This document shows positions 16,457 to 25,605 of a stretch of 33,247 nt of DNA, piece by piece. The notes beneath the pieces are model-generated. The model was not told the origin of the DNA, made no database searches, and worked only from the letters and a program-made list of their open reading frames with translations. Position 1 is the first letter of the stretch. Each line of letters begins with the position of its first letter. The DNA is from Deltaproteobacteria bacterium (GTDB lineage Bacteria > Desulfobacterota > Syntrophia > Syntrophales > UBA8958), in assembly GCA_026388335.1 (NCBI GenBank), contig JAPLJZ010000191.1, positions 1-33,247 of the forward strand, in the 5' to 3' direction. The position numbers and the translations under genes were made by a program.

Positions 16457-17386
16457 TTACGCAATGTCCTTATATTGCGTATATAGTCTTGCCCCGTTCG
16501 ATTTATCCACCCGGTCGTTCATCATGTTGAAAACATGGCCCGCATCAATCACCGGGATGGAGAGGGCCGCCGCGGTATCCACGCATACGGGCAGGGCGCC
16601 GATTCCCGCCCCTACCAGGCATAGATCAGTATTAGCCGGTATGTCCGCAAGGAGACGATCTTTCATCGGGGACCAGCGGGTGGCCACACATTCGGCGGGT
16701 ATCTTGGCAAAGACAATTTCAGGCCGACTCTCAAAGCGGGCGAACCAGCGCCGGCAGGCCACCTGATCCCATTCCGAACCGATGAGGCAGATCTTTTTCC
16801 CGTCCATCAGGTGGGCAAAAGCAACGGAGGAAAGCCATGCATAAACGACATAGAAGGGGAGGTAGTTGTCCCCGGTCAGGGGAATGCCTTGTTTTTCAAG
16901 TAATTGCAGAAATGTAGAGGCTGAGGGACGCTGCTTGAGGCGAGGGACGAGGGCCAATATTCCTCGGCGGGGCTGCTCGACATTGCCGGGGAATATGAGG
17001 GGCGCAAGCAACCCCTCCCGGGATAGTCTTGCCAAGGCGTCAATATGCAGGGGCAGGGCGGCTTTTATGGCCGCCGTTGATTCCGCCTGGCGGTAGAGGC
17101 CGTTACAGTCAAGGCTCAGGGCGTAAAAGGCATATTCCCCGTCAGCGAAACGGACGACGGGGAGGGGCAGGCGGTTGGCAATGCTTTGCTGAACAAGGTC
17201 CTGAAGTTTCTGAAGATAGGCGTTGCCGTCGGCGGCGGAGCGATGGAACAAACATATCTCCTCGTTCGCCATCTCCGGCTTGTTGGCAGCTAGAACATCG
17301 CCGTTATTGACGCCGTCGATAACCAGGCGCTGAAAATAAAACCCCCCGGCGGGCATTAGGATGTCGTCAAGGGCTGATTTCACCAT
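16457..17386 (-). CDS. GT-D-fold-like glycosyltransferase domain protein
   Basis: A 309-residue protein with VVRFADGEYAFYAL at residues 77-90, resembling the R-F-G-D-G-E signature of GT-D/DUF1792 glycosyltransferases. A C-terminal Rossmann-like segment follows (DLCLVGAGIGALPVC, then IPVIDAGHVFNMM). In known GT-D enzymes this fold adds a sugar to a glycan on serine-rich proteins; the substrate here is unknown. The ATG at 17386 overlaps the end of the SxtJ gene by seven bases, indicating translational coupling in one operon. The 128 bases downstream, before the CgeB-like gene, hold no other gene. Confidence 0.65.
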   Translation of the reverse strand: MVKSALDDILMPAGGFYFQRLVIDGVNNGDVLAANKPEMANEEICLFHRSAADGNAYLQKLQDLVQQSIANRLPLPVVRFADGEYAFYALSLDCNGLYRQAESTAAIKAALPLHIDALARLSREGLLAPLIFPGNVEQPRRGILALVPRLKQRPSASTFLQLLEKQGIPLTGDNYLPFYVVYAWLSSVAFAHLMDGKKICLIGSEWDQVACRRWFARFESRPEIVFAKIPAECVATRWSPMKDRLLADIPANTDLCLVGAGIGALPVCVDTAAALSIPVIDAGHVFNMMNDRVDKSNGARLYTQYKDIA

Positions 17387-17751
17387 GTCTTTTCAAAATC
17401 CGCCGGGGTGTAGATCTTGTTCAGGTCTTCAAAATAGCTCTGCCGTTTGTTGGCCCGGAAGTGATCCACGAGGGGGCGATTGAAGATTCGGTAAACAAAG
17501 GCCAGGGGGGTGAGGATGAGATAGAAGGTCACAGTAAGGATGACCCTGGAATTGAAGGCCCCGAGAACGGCGGCAAATTTCATCCAGTAGCGGGCGAGGG
17601 CGGTAGTGAACCGGCTTTCGAAGGAATTACCCAGGGTCAGGAGCACGGCAACCCACAATAGCCACTGGGCGCTGAAGATCACATAGGCAATCAGGACGGC
17701 CAGCGTCAGGACATTGATGGTTTTTGATGTGGCAAGACGGTCCAGGTCCAT
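17380..17751 (-). CDS. SxtJ-family membrane protein
   Basis: A 123-residue inner-membrane protein with hydrophobic stretches at about 12-42 and 68-90 and a polar tail ending YFEDLNKIYTPADFEKTW. It matches the SxtJ family, named after a saxitoxin-cluster gene of unknown function and usually next to a NodU/SxtI carbamoyltransferase and a DUF5989 protein, as here. It lies ten bases after the DUF5989 gene and overlaps the GT-D-like gene. It may help anchor or transport a carbamoylated product; this is inference from conserved neighbours. Confidence 0.75.
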   Translation of the reverse strand: MDLDRLATSKTINVLTLAVLIAYVIFSAQWLLWVAVLLTLGNSFESRFTTALARYWMKFAAVLGAFNSRVILTVTFYLILTPLAFVYRIFNRPLVDHFRANKRQSYFEDLNKIYTPADFEKTW

Positions 17752-17761
17752 GATCTCTCGT

Positions 17762-17908
17762 CTAAAACAGGGTATAGATGAATGGGGCCACGGCGGAGCC
17801 GCTTGACATGATCAGGATGCCCATGAGGAGGAGCATGATAATCATGGGCAGGAGCCACCACTTTTTTCTTTCCTTCAGGAATCCCCAGAAGTCTCTTATG
17901 ATTTCCAT
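17762..17908 (-). CDS. DUF5989-family small membrane protein
   Basis: A 48-residue protein easily missed because of its size. It starts MEIIRDFWGFLKERKKWWLL, followed by one hydrophobic helix (PMIIMLLLMGILIM), and ends SSGSAVAPFIYTLF. This is the typical DUF5989 layout (SxtK-like). It lies between the SGNH hydrolase and SxtJ genes, ten bases from the latter. The function is unknown; the conserved link with carbamoyltransferases suggests a membrane partner. The 209 bases upstream, up to the SGNH stop, contain no convincing gene. Confidence 0.85.
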   Translation of the reverse strand: MEIIRDFWGFLKERKKWWLLPMIIMLLLMGILIMSSGSAVAPFIYTLF

Positions 17909-18117
17909 TTTATTACTTTCCTTCTTCTCGATGAACTCGTAAAAATTGTCGTCGCACTGGCGGCAGGGAAATTGTGAAATGTGAACCCGTCCTCAATTTC
18001 CGCCCCGTTCTTTAGCAGGGCTGCCCATATAACAATGGGGTGTTGATTTTGCAACTAAAATTCTTGGCCGTCCGGGGACGGGGACACGATCCGTTCCCTT
18101 CGTGCTTCCGGATCATC

Positions 18118-19182
18118 TCACGGATGCCTCCGGTTATAGTCAGGAACTAGCTGCGGAGTTCGTCTGGCCTCGATAACCTTGGCCAGGGTATCGGCAATGA
18201 TCTTGTGGCCCAAGGCGTTGATATGATCATCCAGGATGTAGAAATGCTGCTTCTGCAACTGATCGGAGAAATCGAGGACAATCATGTTCTTCAGGTAAGG
18301 AGGATAATTTCCCGCCGCAAGCTTCTTTTTCAGACCTGCCGGGAAATCCTTATTGTCGGCAGGATTCCTGCCGTTCATCACGAAAGTTATGATCGTCACT
18401 TTGCCAAGGTCCAACCCGCTATTCTGGACAGCGTTGAGAAAAAGGTCAATCTCGTCCCGGTCCGTGACGACCCCTGATTGCCCCCGACGCTGCTCATTTT
18501 CGTCCCACCGTTTCTTGATTTTGATCCAGAGGTATTTCCCAAAGAAATATTGAAGCGAGTCCTTGTAAAGCTCCTGATATTCCCGATATTGCTGAGAAGA
18601 CATTATTGGCAGGCGGTTATGATTAAGATAGAATTCACGATTTTCGTCGATATCGTTGCCGCAGTACTGGATGATGAGGTACTTCATACGATCCGTCGGG
18701 AGGCGGTGGAGAATCATCATTTCCCGGGCCGTGCCGTATGAGGCGACGGCGGCATTAAGGACTTTGATCCCCATTTTCTTTTCCAACTGCTTTACAAAGG
18801 TCTCTTCCTGGTTCACCCCCCAGCCCATGGCAAAGGAATCTCCTGCGACGACGATTTCCGGATGCTGTAGGGACGCCTCATCGTCACGGGTGCCCATACT
18901 GTTGATATCATAGCGATTCATGAATTCACGACCACCGAAGTTGCAGGACCCTGGCTTTAGGGTGTAGCCAATGGTAGGGTCATACCGGGCACAGGCCGGT
19001 TCGAACTTGATGATGGGACGTTCCCGGGCGTAGATATAGCCGATCATATTGCCGATCCGTTGGGGGCATTGTTTGAGGATGTCCGGATTACGGACAAGAA
19101 GAAACAGCAGCCCTTCCAGGAGAGAAAGAAGTATCAGGAGAAGCACTATATTGAAAATGATTACTTTAATAACCTTTTTCAA
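18118..19182 (-). CDS. Membrane-anchored SGNH/GDSL hydrolase-like protein
   Basis: A 354-residue protein with one N-terminal membrane helix (about residues 5-30) and an extracytoplasmic domain. SGNH blocks are visible: VVAGDSFAMGWGV with nucleophile S116, an ASYG segment near 147-150, QYCGNDIDEN (G175, N176) and the C-terminal DDHINALGH with H320. It should hydrolyse or transfer ester groups such as acetyl on surface glycans. The Asp lies two, not three, residues before the His, a variant of the DxxH block. It follows the carbamoyltransferase by 78 bases in the same operon, so both may decorate the same polymer. Confidence 0.8.
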   Translation of the reverse strand: MKKVIKVIIFNIVLLLILLSLLEGLLFLLVRNPDILKQCPQRIGNMIGYIYARERPIIKFEPACARYDPTIGYTLKPGSCNFGGREFMNRYDINSMGTRDDEASLQHPEIVVAGDSFAMGWGVNQEETFVKQLEKKMGIKVLNAAVASYGTAREMMILHRLPTDRMKYLIIQYCGNDIDENREFYLNHNRLPIMSSQQYREYQELYKDSLQYFFGKYLWIKIKKRWDENEQRRGQSGVVTDRDEIDLFLNAVQNSGLDLGKVTIITFVMNGRNPADNKDFPAGLKKKLAAGNYPPYLKNMIVLDFSDQLQKQHFYILDDHINALGHKIIADTLAKVIEARRTPQLVPDYNRRHP

Positions 19183-19260
19183 GGATGATCACCCACAATC
19201 ATGTTCCTGCAATTTGTTAGAAGAAAATAGGATCGCTGTCCCCCTGTTTTCCCCTTATTC

Positions 19261-21123
19261 TTAATCCAGGCCATACTCCTCCTGCCAGTCGATTTTCTCT
19301 TGCCATGGGGGTTGTTCCGTCTTGGCGAAGATGAAGTCTCCCGCGACCAGGTAATCCATATCCGTCCGCATGAAGCAGCGATAGGCATCCTCGGGGGTGC
19401 AGACAATAGGTTCCCCCCGGACATTGAAGCTCGTATTGACGAGCACCCCGTAGCCAGTCTGGTCCTTGAAGGCATTCAGAAGCTCCCAGAAGCGGGGATT
19501 GGTATCCCGGTGCACCGTCTGGAGGCGGGCTGTATAATCGAGATGGGTAATGGCGGGGATGTCGGAACGGACATAGTAGAGCTTGTCCCGGATAGGCTGC
19601 TGATGGTAGTCCGGGGGCAGGGGATAGCGCCGCCGCTTCTGAACATCAGCGATGAGGAGCATGTACGGTGAGGGCGTTTCCATTTCGAAGTATTCCGCGA
19701 CGTCTTCGTACAGGACCGAGGGTGCAAAGGGGCGGAAGCTCTCCCGGAACTTGATTTTAAGGTTCAGGCGCTTCTGCATCTCCTTGTTCCGTGCGTCTCC
19801 CAGGATGCTTCGGTTTCCAAGGGCACGTGGTCCCCATTCCATCCGGCCCTGGAACCAGCCGACAGCCTTGCCCTGGGCAAGATAACCGGCGACGGTGGTG
19901 CTCAAGGCCGCGATGTTTTCTACATGATGGTATGGCGCCTGGTACTTTCTGGCTGTGCCGAGAATCTCCAGATCGCTGAACTCCGGCCCCAGGTAGGCTC
20001 CGTGCATCTGATCCTTTTCCATGGGAGCTTTCCGGGGTTGTTTATAGTACATATGATGGATGGCATAGGCGGCCCCGAGGGCCCCGCCGGCGTCTCCCGC
20101 GGCGGACTGTATCCAGATGTCCTCAAAGTCTCCACCCCGGAGGAGCTTGCCGTTGGCCACGCAATTCAGGGCCACGCCGCCTGACAGACAGAGTTTCTTT
20201 GAACCGGTCAGGTTTTTCGCCGTCCGAGCCATCTTTGTAACGATCTCTTCCGTGACCTGCTGGATGGCAAAGGCCAGATCGCCGTGGCGCTGTTCAATGT
20301 CCGTCTCCGCCGTCCGGCGGGGGAAGCCGAAGATCGCCTCCCATTTGTCGTCTTTCACCATGCTGAGCCCGGTGGTGTAATCGAAGTAGTCCTGATCCAA
20401 CCATATGGAGCCGTCTTCCTTGACGTCAACAAGGTGATCGAGAATGGCCTTCTTATAACGTCTGACCTGCTCCGAGGCGGGATCTCCATACGGGGCCAGG
20501 CCCATGAGTTTATATTCCCCGGAATTGACCCGGAAGCCCAGATAATGGGTGAAGGCGGAATAGAGGAGTCCCACGGAGTGGGGAAAACGCATCTCCTTCA
20601 TGATGGTGATGTCGTTGCCCCGGCCGTGGCCGATGGAGGCGGTGGCCCATTCCCCCACGCCGTCGATGGTCAGGATGGCCGATTCCGCAAAGGAGGAGGG
20701 GAAAAAGGCGCTGGCGGCATGGGCCAGATGGTGATCAGTAAAGAGGAGTTTCACGTCTTTGGCCGCGCCGTCGCCGATCTTTTTGAGCTCGTCCCGGATG
20801 AGTTTTTTCAGGAAGACCTTCTCCTTGATCCAGACGGGAATGGCCGACAGGAAGGATTTCAACCCTTTCGGGGCGTAGGCGTAATAGGTCTCCAAAAGCC
20901 GTTCGAACTTCAGGAGGGGCTTGTCGTAGAAAACGACAGCTTCCAGATCCTCCACCCTGACCCCGCCGTATTCGAGGCAGAAGGCGGTGGCGCGGGCCGG
21001 GAAGGACGGGTCGTGCTTTTTCCTGGTAAAACGTTCCTCCTGGGCAGCGGCAACAATCTCCCCATCCTTGAGGAGGGCAGCGGCGGAATCATGGTAAAAG
21101 GCGGAGATGCCTAAGATATGCAT
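19261..21123 (-). CDS. NodU/CmcH-type carbamoyltransferase
   Basis: A 620-residue cytoplasmic enzyme of full family length. It transfers a carbamoyl group from carbamoyl phosphate, through carbamoyl-adenylate, to a hydroxyl of a sugar or other acceptor. The N-terminal Kae1-like domain begins MHILGISAFYHDSAAAL and has metal-binding DHHLAHAASAF (130-140), LTIDGVGEWA and the nucleotide motif LCLSGGVALNCVANGKLL. The C-terminal domain has FQGRMEWGPRALGNRSIL and FRESFRPFAPSVL. Downstream are an SGNH hydrolase, DUF5989 and SxtJ, a recurrent grouping. The acceptor is probably a sugar made by neighbouring enzymes; this is inference. Confidence 0.93.
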   Translation of the reverse strand: MHILGISAFYHDSAAALLKDGEIVAAAQEERFTRKKHDPSFPARATAFCLEYGGVRVEDLEAVVFYDKPLLKFERLLETYYAYAPKGLKSFLSAIPVWIKEKVFLKKLIRDELKKIGDGAAKDVKLLFTDHHLAHAASAFFPSSFAESAILTIDGVGEWATASIGHGRGNDITIMKEMRFPHSVGLLYSAFTHYLGFRVNSGEYKLMGLAPYGDPASEQVRRYKKAILDHLVDVKEDGSIWLDQDYFDYTTGLSMVKDDKWEAIFGFPRRTAETDIEQRHGDLAFAIQQVTEEIVTKMARTAKNLTGSKKLCLSGGVALNCVANGKLLRGGDFEDIWIQSAAGDAGGALGAAYAIHHMYYKQPRKAPMEKDQMHGAYLGPEFSDLEILGTARKYQAPYHHVENIAALSTTVAGYLAQGKAVGWFQGRMEWGPRALGNRSILGDARNKEMQKRLNLKIKFRESFRPFAPSVLYEDVAEYFEMETPSPYMLLIADVQKRRRYPLPPDYHQQPIRDKLYYVRSDIPAITHLDYTARLQTVHRDTNPRFWELLNAFKDQTGYGVLVNTSFNVRGEPIVCTPEDAYRCFMRTDMDYLVAGDFIFAKTEQPPWQEKIDWQEEYGLD

Positions 21124-21214
21124 TAAAATGTCCTCTATGTCAGTTCTTTAAGATAATGGTCACATAGGCTGATTTATGTTTGGCGTCAACGGTTTATCGC
21201 GAAGCTGTCAACGA

Positions 21215-22090
21215 TCATTCCTTCGAGAGCTTCCTGCGCCGCAACTCATCGTGAATAACCTTATATTTATTTAGTTTTTCCCTTGCCTCTCCCTTGTTTT
21301 TGATAAACGGCAAGCAGATCCTCAAGGTCAAAATCCGCCAATGAGTTTTCAGCATCTCAGCCTTAGTAATTCTGGCAATCGTTTCCGGCTGGTAATGCTT
21401 GTGGTAAAAGAGGTATTCGGCACTTATCTTTTTGCGCCAGACCTCGGCTGAGGTTGATTTGCGTTCGCTCTGACCGTGGTAGTGGACCACCCTGGCCGCA
21501 TCGATAAAACCTATCTTTAAGCCCGTGCGCCGAATACGCAGACAGAGGTCCTCATCCTCGCCATAGAGGAAATAATCCTCGTCGAAACCGCCCACGGAGA
21601 TAATCGCCTTGCGGGGGGCGATCATGGCGGCGCCAAGGACACAGGCGATACCACCGGGAAGATTGCTGAGTTCTCCGGAGGTGTAGCGCTGACTCAGGTA
21701 ACGCCGGGACACTGAATCCTGGTCCGTGCCGTCGGGGTTAAGGATGTGCAGCCCCGCCAGGCCAATTTCCGGATGCTTCTCCATATAGGCCAAGGCCGTT
21801 GCGAGACAGTTCTCTTTCAATACCGTATCGGGATTCAAAAAAAGTATATAGCGTCCCCGGCAATGGGTGATTACCTGGTTGTTGGCGGCGGCGAAGCCCT
21901 TGTTCTCTTTGTTGGCGATAAGATGAATATCGGGGAATCCTGCGGCGATGAGGGCGGCGCTTCCGTCCGGCGAGGCATTGTCCACCACCCGGATCTCTTT
22001 GTCACCGCCCGTCTGACCGATTACCGATCCGAGGCACGGTCCGATGAGATCGGCGGTGTTATAAGAAACGATGACTACCGATATTTCCAC
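21215..22090 (-). CDS. Family 2 glycosyltransferase
   Basis: About 291 residues. The GT-A N-terminus reads EISVVIVSYNTADLI, then RVVDNASPDGS and the metal/donor-binding LNPDTV (variant DxD), with GGFDEDYFLYGEDEDLCLRIRR in the acceptor region. It resembles rhamnosyltransferase-type GT2 enzymes of O-antigen synthesis; the sugar is unknown. A TTG at 22117 would also be in frame, but GTG at 22090 has AAAGGG nine bases upstream and gives the normal family start, four bases after the stop of the preceding GT4 gene. Confidence 0.88.
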   Translation of the reverse strand: MEISVVIVSYNTADLIGPCLGSVIGQTGGDKEIRVVDNASPDGSAALIAAGFPDIHLIANKENKGFAAANNQVITHCRGRYILFLNPDTVLKENCLATALAYMEKHPEIGLAGLHILNPDGTDQDSVSRRYLSQRYTSGELSNLPGGIACVLGAAMIAPRKAIISVGGFDEDYFLYGEDEDLCLRIRRTGLKIGFIDAARVVHYHGQSERKSTSAEVWRKKISAEYLFYHKHYQPETIARITKAEMLKTHWRILTLRICLPFIKNKGEAREKLNKYKVIHDELRRRKLSKE

Positions 22091-22094
22091 TATG

Positions 22095-23243
22095 TCAGGC
22101 CCTTTGCTTATTCTCAAGGATCTTCAGATAGATACCTTTCACTTTTTGAGCCGTTCTCTCCCATGTGTAATGGCGGGATGTTTCCAGAGCGGCGTTTCCC
22201 ATGAGCCGTTTTACATCCTCCTGGATAATATTGTGGAGAACCTCGGCGACATGGTCGGCGTCATTGGGGTTGTCAATAACAAAACCGTTGACGCCTTCTT
22301 CGATGAGGTCCTTTGCCCCGACATTGCCGCTGATGACGATGGGCAACCCCTTGGCCATTGCCTCGAGGACAACCATCCCGAAGGTATCAAACTTGGAAAG
22401 CATGGCGTAAACATCTCCGGCCAGGTATATTCCGTCCAGTTCTTCCCGGGGGATCAGGCCGGTAAATACTGTCTGTCCGGCAATGCCGACTTGGCGCGCC
22501 AGACGTTCGTACTTCTTCTGATTGTCCCTGCCAACAATGAGCAGGGTAAAGCGTTGAGCGGGATGGAGCTGTTTCATCCTGCCCAGGCCTGCCATCAGTG
22601 GATCGAGACCTTTTATGTCAAAGTTCATGGATACGAAGAGGATCACCGGGTCCGCGGGGGGCAGGCCGTATTTTCGGAGCATCTCCGACCTGGTGACCTC
22701 TTTTTCAGCGAGGGTCGCGGAGACTGTGTCGATGCCGGGATGAATGATTGGAACGCGTCCTGAATCCACTTGATATTCATGCAGGAAGATGTCCCTTGTA
22801 ATGCTGGAGACGGCTAAGTAGTATTGACAGTGACCATCGGAGACCATCCGTTTTTCTACCCATGCCGTTGACTGATCGAAAAGGCTCATCCGTCTTTTCT
22901 TCCGGACCTCTTTCACCCATACCCGATGGGGAAGGCCATGCATGGTATAGATATGGGGCCGGAACATCCGGTCATGGGTGTGGATAAGATCCATCCCCGC
23001 CCGGTCTATCGCTTTTTGTGCGAAGCAGGCGAAACTGATGGTGGTTAAAAATCTAGGGAACCGGATTACCGGTACATGATGAAAAGAAACACGATCCGAC
23101 CAGGCCTGCCAGCGATTTGCAAAGACATGAATTTCAAGGGCAGGATCAAGGGCAAGTTGTTCCGTCAGGGCGGCGGCCGCCCCTTCCGCGCCGCCGACGA
23201 GTCCGTATTTGGGAATGACGACGGCGATTTTCTTAGGTTCCAT
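22095..23243 (-). CDS. Family 4 glycosyltransferase
   Basis: A 382-residue GT-B enzyme. The N-terminus has the glycine-rich donor/acceptor loop PKYGLVGGAEGAAAAL and DLIHTHDRMF. The C-terminal domain has VPIIHPGID, VILFVSMNFDIKGLD, and DTFGMVVLEAMAKGLPIV, an EX7E motif with Asp as first acid. It is WaaG/RfaG-like in overall pattern and probably adds a hexose to lipopolysaccharide core or O-unit. Its start overlaps the upstream methyltransferase by 11 bases, and the next GT2 starts four bases after its stop, so the three are tightly coupled. Confidence 0.9.
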   Translation of the reverse strand: MEPKKIAVVIPKYGLVGGAEGAAAALTEQLALDPALEIHVFANRWQAWSDRVSFHHVPVIRFPRFLTTISFACFAQKAIDRAGMDLIHTHDRMFRPHIYTMHGLPHRVWVKEVRKKRRMSLFDQSTAWVEKRMVSDGHCQYYLAVSSITRDIFLHEYQVDSGRVPIIHPGIDTVSATLAEKEVTRSEMLRKYGLPPADPVILFVSMNFDIKGLDPLMAGLGRMKQLHPAQRFTLLIVGRDNQKKYERLARQVGIAGQTVFTGLIPREELDGIYLAGDVYAMLSKFDTFGMVVLEAMAKGLPIVISGNVGAKDLIEEGVNGFVIDNPNDADHVAEVLHNIIQEDVKRLMGNAALETSRHYTWERTAQKVKGIYLKILENKQRA

Positions 23244-24204
23244 GATTTACAAATTCATGGGTTTTCAGCTTGTTGAGCTTCGTGTACGCCGATTTGACAG
23301 CGGTTACTTTGCACCATAAGGCTTCATTCCATTCCATGGGTTCACCTTTGCTGTCCGTGCGGCCAACGGCGTACCGGTCATATTTCCTTGGTTCTAAAAG
23401 TGAATAACTATCTGCAACATCGTATAAAAATAAGAGATCTTCCTTCGCCATCATGGTAACCAGTTTATTCCCCCAGATGGCCTCAGTTGTGCAGTTGCCA
23501 TCGAAGGTCTGCAGACCTTCGCCGTCCTCGGGGGGATAAGTCTGGATCTGAACGGTGTCTTCTATCTCTTCCGTTCTTAAATGAAGTAATTTGCGCATTT
23601 GATATTTAAATCTTTTTGTCTGGCCGATCCGATAAGAAGGATCCAGATCCGAACCTTCAAAAGGGGGTGTGTTCCAGCGCCTTACCCGGGCGTTTAGAGG
23701 CAAAATATCATGCATGTGAAAAATGGCGTCAATCCTTTCGGACCTCATCACATGTTGTTCAATAAACCAGCGGGCAAATTCTTCGGTGTGGATGCTGTCC
23801 AGGAAATATATCGAATAGTCGGAAGGAGAATTGACGGATGTCTTTCTTGCGTCTCCGACGATAAGATTAATGTATTTGTTTAGACCGTGGGCGGTAAATA
23901 ACTGTTCCGCCGATTGTGCAGCTTTCGGATTGATTTCATGCGTGTCAATCCGTCCCCAATTGTTCTGTTTAAGGGCCAAGGCCATAAACATGGTTGCATA
24001 ACCGGAAGCGGTTGAGATTTCAAAAATTCGGCGTGGCTGTATGTATCTGATCAAACAATACAGCACTTGTCCGGAGAGCCAGTCGTACTGGCCTGTTGTT
24101 TTAAAAACATCCATATTGTATCTGTTTTCCGGCAGAAATTTCAGGATTGACGTTTCATGACAGTATTTCATGATTGCTCTATCGATGATATTAAGAATAT
24201 TCAT
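23233..24204 (-). CDS. SAM-dependent methyltransferase-like protein
   Basis: A 323-residue protein. RRIFEISTASGYATMFMALAL (about residues 57-77) is a class I methyltransferase motif I with Ser in place of one Gly, followed by RIDTHEINPKAA (acidic residue binding the SAM ribose), LIVGDARKT and IYFLDSIHTEEFARWF. It resembles Methyltransf_24-type enzymes found in polysaccharide loci, which may methylate a sugar. The C-terminal 130 residues are unassigned. It is AT-richer than its downstream neighbours and overlaps the GT4 gene by 11 bases. Confidence 0.7.
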   Translation of the reverse strand: MNILNIIDRAIMKYCHETSILKFLPENRYNMDVFKTTGQYDWLSGQVLYCLIRYIQPRRIFEISTASGYATMFMALALKQNNWGRIDTHEINPKAAQSAEQLFTAHGLNKYINLIVGDARKTSVNSPSDYSIYFLDSIHTEEFARWFIEQHVMRSERIDAIFHMHDILPLNARVRRWNTPPFEGSDLDPSYRIGQTKRFKYQMRKLLHLRTEEIEDTVQIQTYPPEDGEGLQTFDGNCTTEAIWGNKLVTMMAKEDLLFLYDVADSYSLLEPRKYDRYAVGRTDSKGEPMEWNEALWCKVTAVKSAYTKLNKLKTHEFVNHGT

Positions 24205-24226
24205 GGTTGATGGTGCTTCTTCATAA

Positions 24227-25498
24227 TTATTTTTCCCTCAAATCCGAAGTTTGATTAATTTCTTCGTTCAATTTCCAAAGAATCATCATGATGGCAAAAA
24301 TTATATACATCACGATAGCCGGTGGGCCGTTGAGCGTATTTTCAGTCAGCCCTTGTATGATTATGGCTGCCAGGGAGGCTAAAGAAATAATCGCCCATCC
24401 TTTTACAAAATCGTTCTTTCCCTTTGCTGCTAATCTCCAGGCAATTGTAATAAAAGTTATAATTACGTAGCCGAATAGAATCAATCCGATGAATCCGGTT
24501 CGAACTGCCAAGTCAACGATAAGATTATGGGGCGCCTTGTGGGGAGTTTTTTGCCTGTATTCAGGAGGTACACGGGAATTGTATTTATTCAGGAGTGATT
24601 CGTCGTAATAACTTTGCATACCAAATCCAATTCCCGTAAGTGGATGATCCTTTGTTATTTCAGCAAAAGTATACCATATTTGCCAGCGATCGGATTTAGT
24701 AATCTTGTTGTATAAAGCCTCCGGAGTTAATACTGTTCTCACCGGCATTAAGGATAAGGATACAACAAAGGCGAGCAGAACCATTAATATGGCACGTTTA
24801 TTTATCTTAAGAAGAATAATTAAGCCGACAAAGAGAGCCAGAATGGATCCACGTGTTTGTGTCGCCAGGGTAGCTATGGTAAGAATGAACATGCCGAGTC
24901 CAAAGAGACCTTTCATTATTGAAGTTTTATTCTCTTTGAAATGCATGATCGACAAAAATATTCCAAAAACCGCTACTGTTCCTATAATATTAGCTGGCAT
25001 TTCTATATAGGTTGTTTCTCCTAATTTTCTAGTAAATGGGAGGCCCAAAATAATGTAATAGTGAATCATTGTGCCCAACGCAAAGATTACACTTGACAAG
25101 ATGACGGTGGTGGTTAGGACATTTATCCTTTTCTGAGATCTAAAGAAAGTAAACAGAATATAGCTGATTAGAATGTACTTGATTAAATGCGCGTAAATAT
25201 CGTGCAAGCTGTTCTTGATGTTAATGGCAAAAAAAAGACCGAATATGCACCAGATCGTAAAGAGCAAAAATGGCATGGTTGCCGGTGTGTCCAATATATT
25301 AATCTTTTTTTGAAAGATGATGTAGGCTGCAAAAGCGAGCAATGAGAGATAAAAACTTATTTCCTCGATAGCCGTCAGTTGCGGAAAGGGATTGAAAAAA
25401 ACGAATATCAGTGCAGATGATGATGCAATGGAAGGTATATGTTTACGCAAAAAAAATGTAATGCGATCATTCCTGAGAGGACGACAGATGTCATTCAT
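24227..25498 (-). CDS. O-antigen polymerase/ligase family membrane protein (Wzy/WaaL)
   Basis: A 423-residue integral membrane protein with roughly ten to twelve hydrophobic helices. The Wzy_C-type signatures are ATQTRGSILALFVG and the periplasmic-loop region GIGFGMQSYYDESLLNKY followed by KAPHNLIVDLAVRTGFIG, whose PHN histidine and the TRGS arginine are typical of this family. It either polymerises O-units or ligates glycan to lipid A-core or protein; sequence alone does not decide. The DNA is strikingly AT-rich compared with the region before 22 kb, consistent with horizontal exchange of the polymerase. It lies 22 bases upstream of the methyltransferase gene. Confidence 0.88.
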   Translation of the reverse strand: MNDICRPLRNDRITFFLRKHIPSIASSSALIFVFFNPFPQLTAIEEISFYLSLLAFAAYIIFQKKINILDTPATMPFLLFTIWCIFGLFFAINIKNSLHDIYAHLIKYILISYILFTFFRSQKRINVLTTTVILSSVIFALGTMIHYYIILGLPFTRKLGETTYIEMPANIIGTVAVFGIFLSIMHFKENKTSIMKGLFGLGMFILTIATLATQTRGSILALFVGLIILLKINKRAILMVLLAFVVSLSLMPVRTVLTPEALYNKITKSDRWQIWYTFAEITKDHPLTGIGFGMQSYYDESLLNKYNSRVPPEYRQKTPHKAPHNLIVDLAVRTGFIGLILFGYVIITFITIAWRLAAKGKNDFVKGWAIISLASLAAIIIQGLTENTLNGPPAIVMYIIFAIMMILWKLNEEINQTSDLREK

Positions 25499-25605
25499 TT
25501 AAGGCCTTCTAATTTGCCAAGATGAAATTATTTAATAATTTACAACTAATAAAAATGATGTTGATCCTTACTTGATATTTTTATGCCCGTAAGCTTCCCT
25601 GCCTG

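Noticed and set aside
18060-18100. Possible second copy of the legB palindromic element after the SGNH gene
   Set aside because: Only a short core (GGGGACACGATCC) is shared; the 13-bp inverted ends are missing, so it is not counted as a copy.
20284-21114. Plus-strand open frame opposite the carbamoyltransferase
   Set aside because: It is antisense to a complete NodU-type enzyme, without recognisable features.
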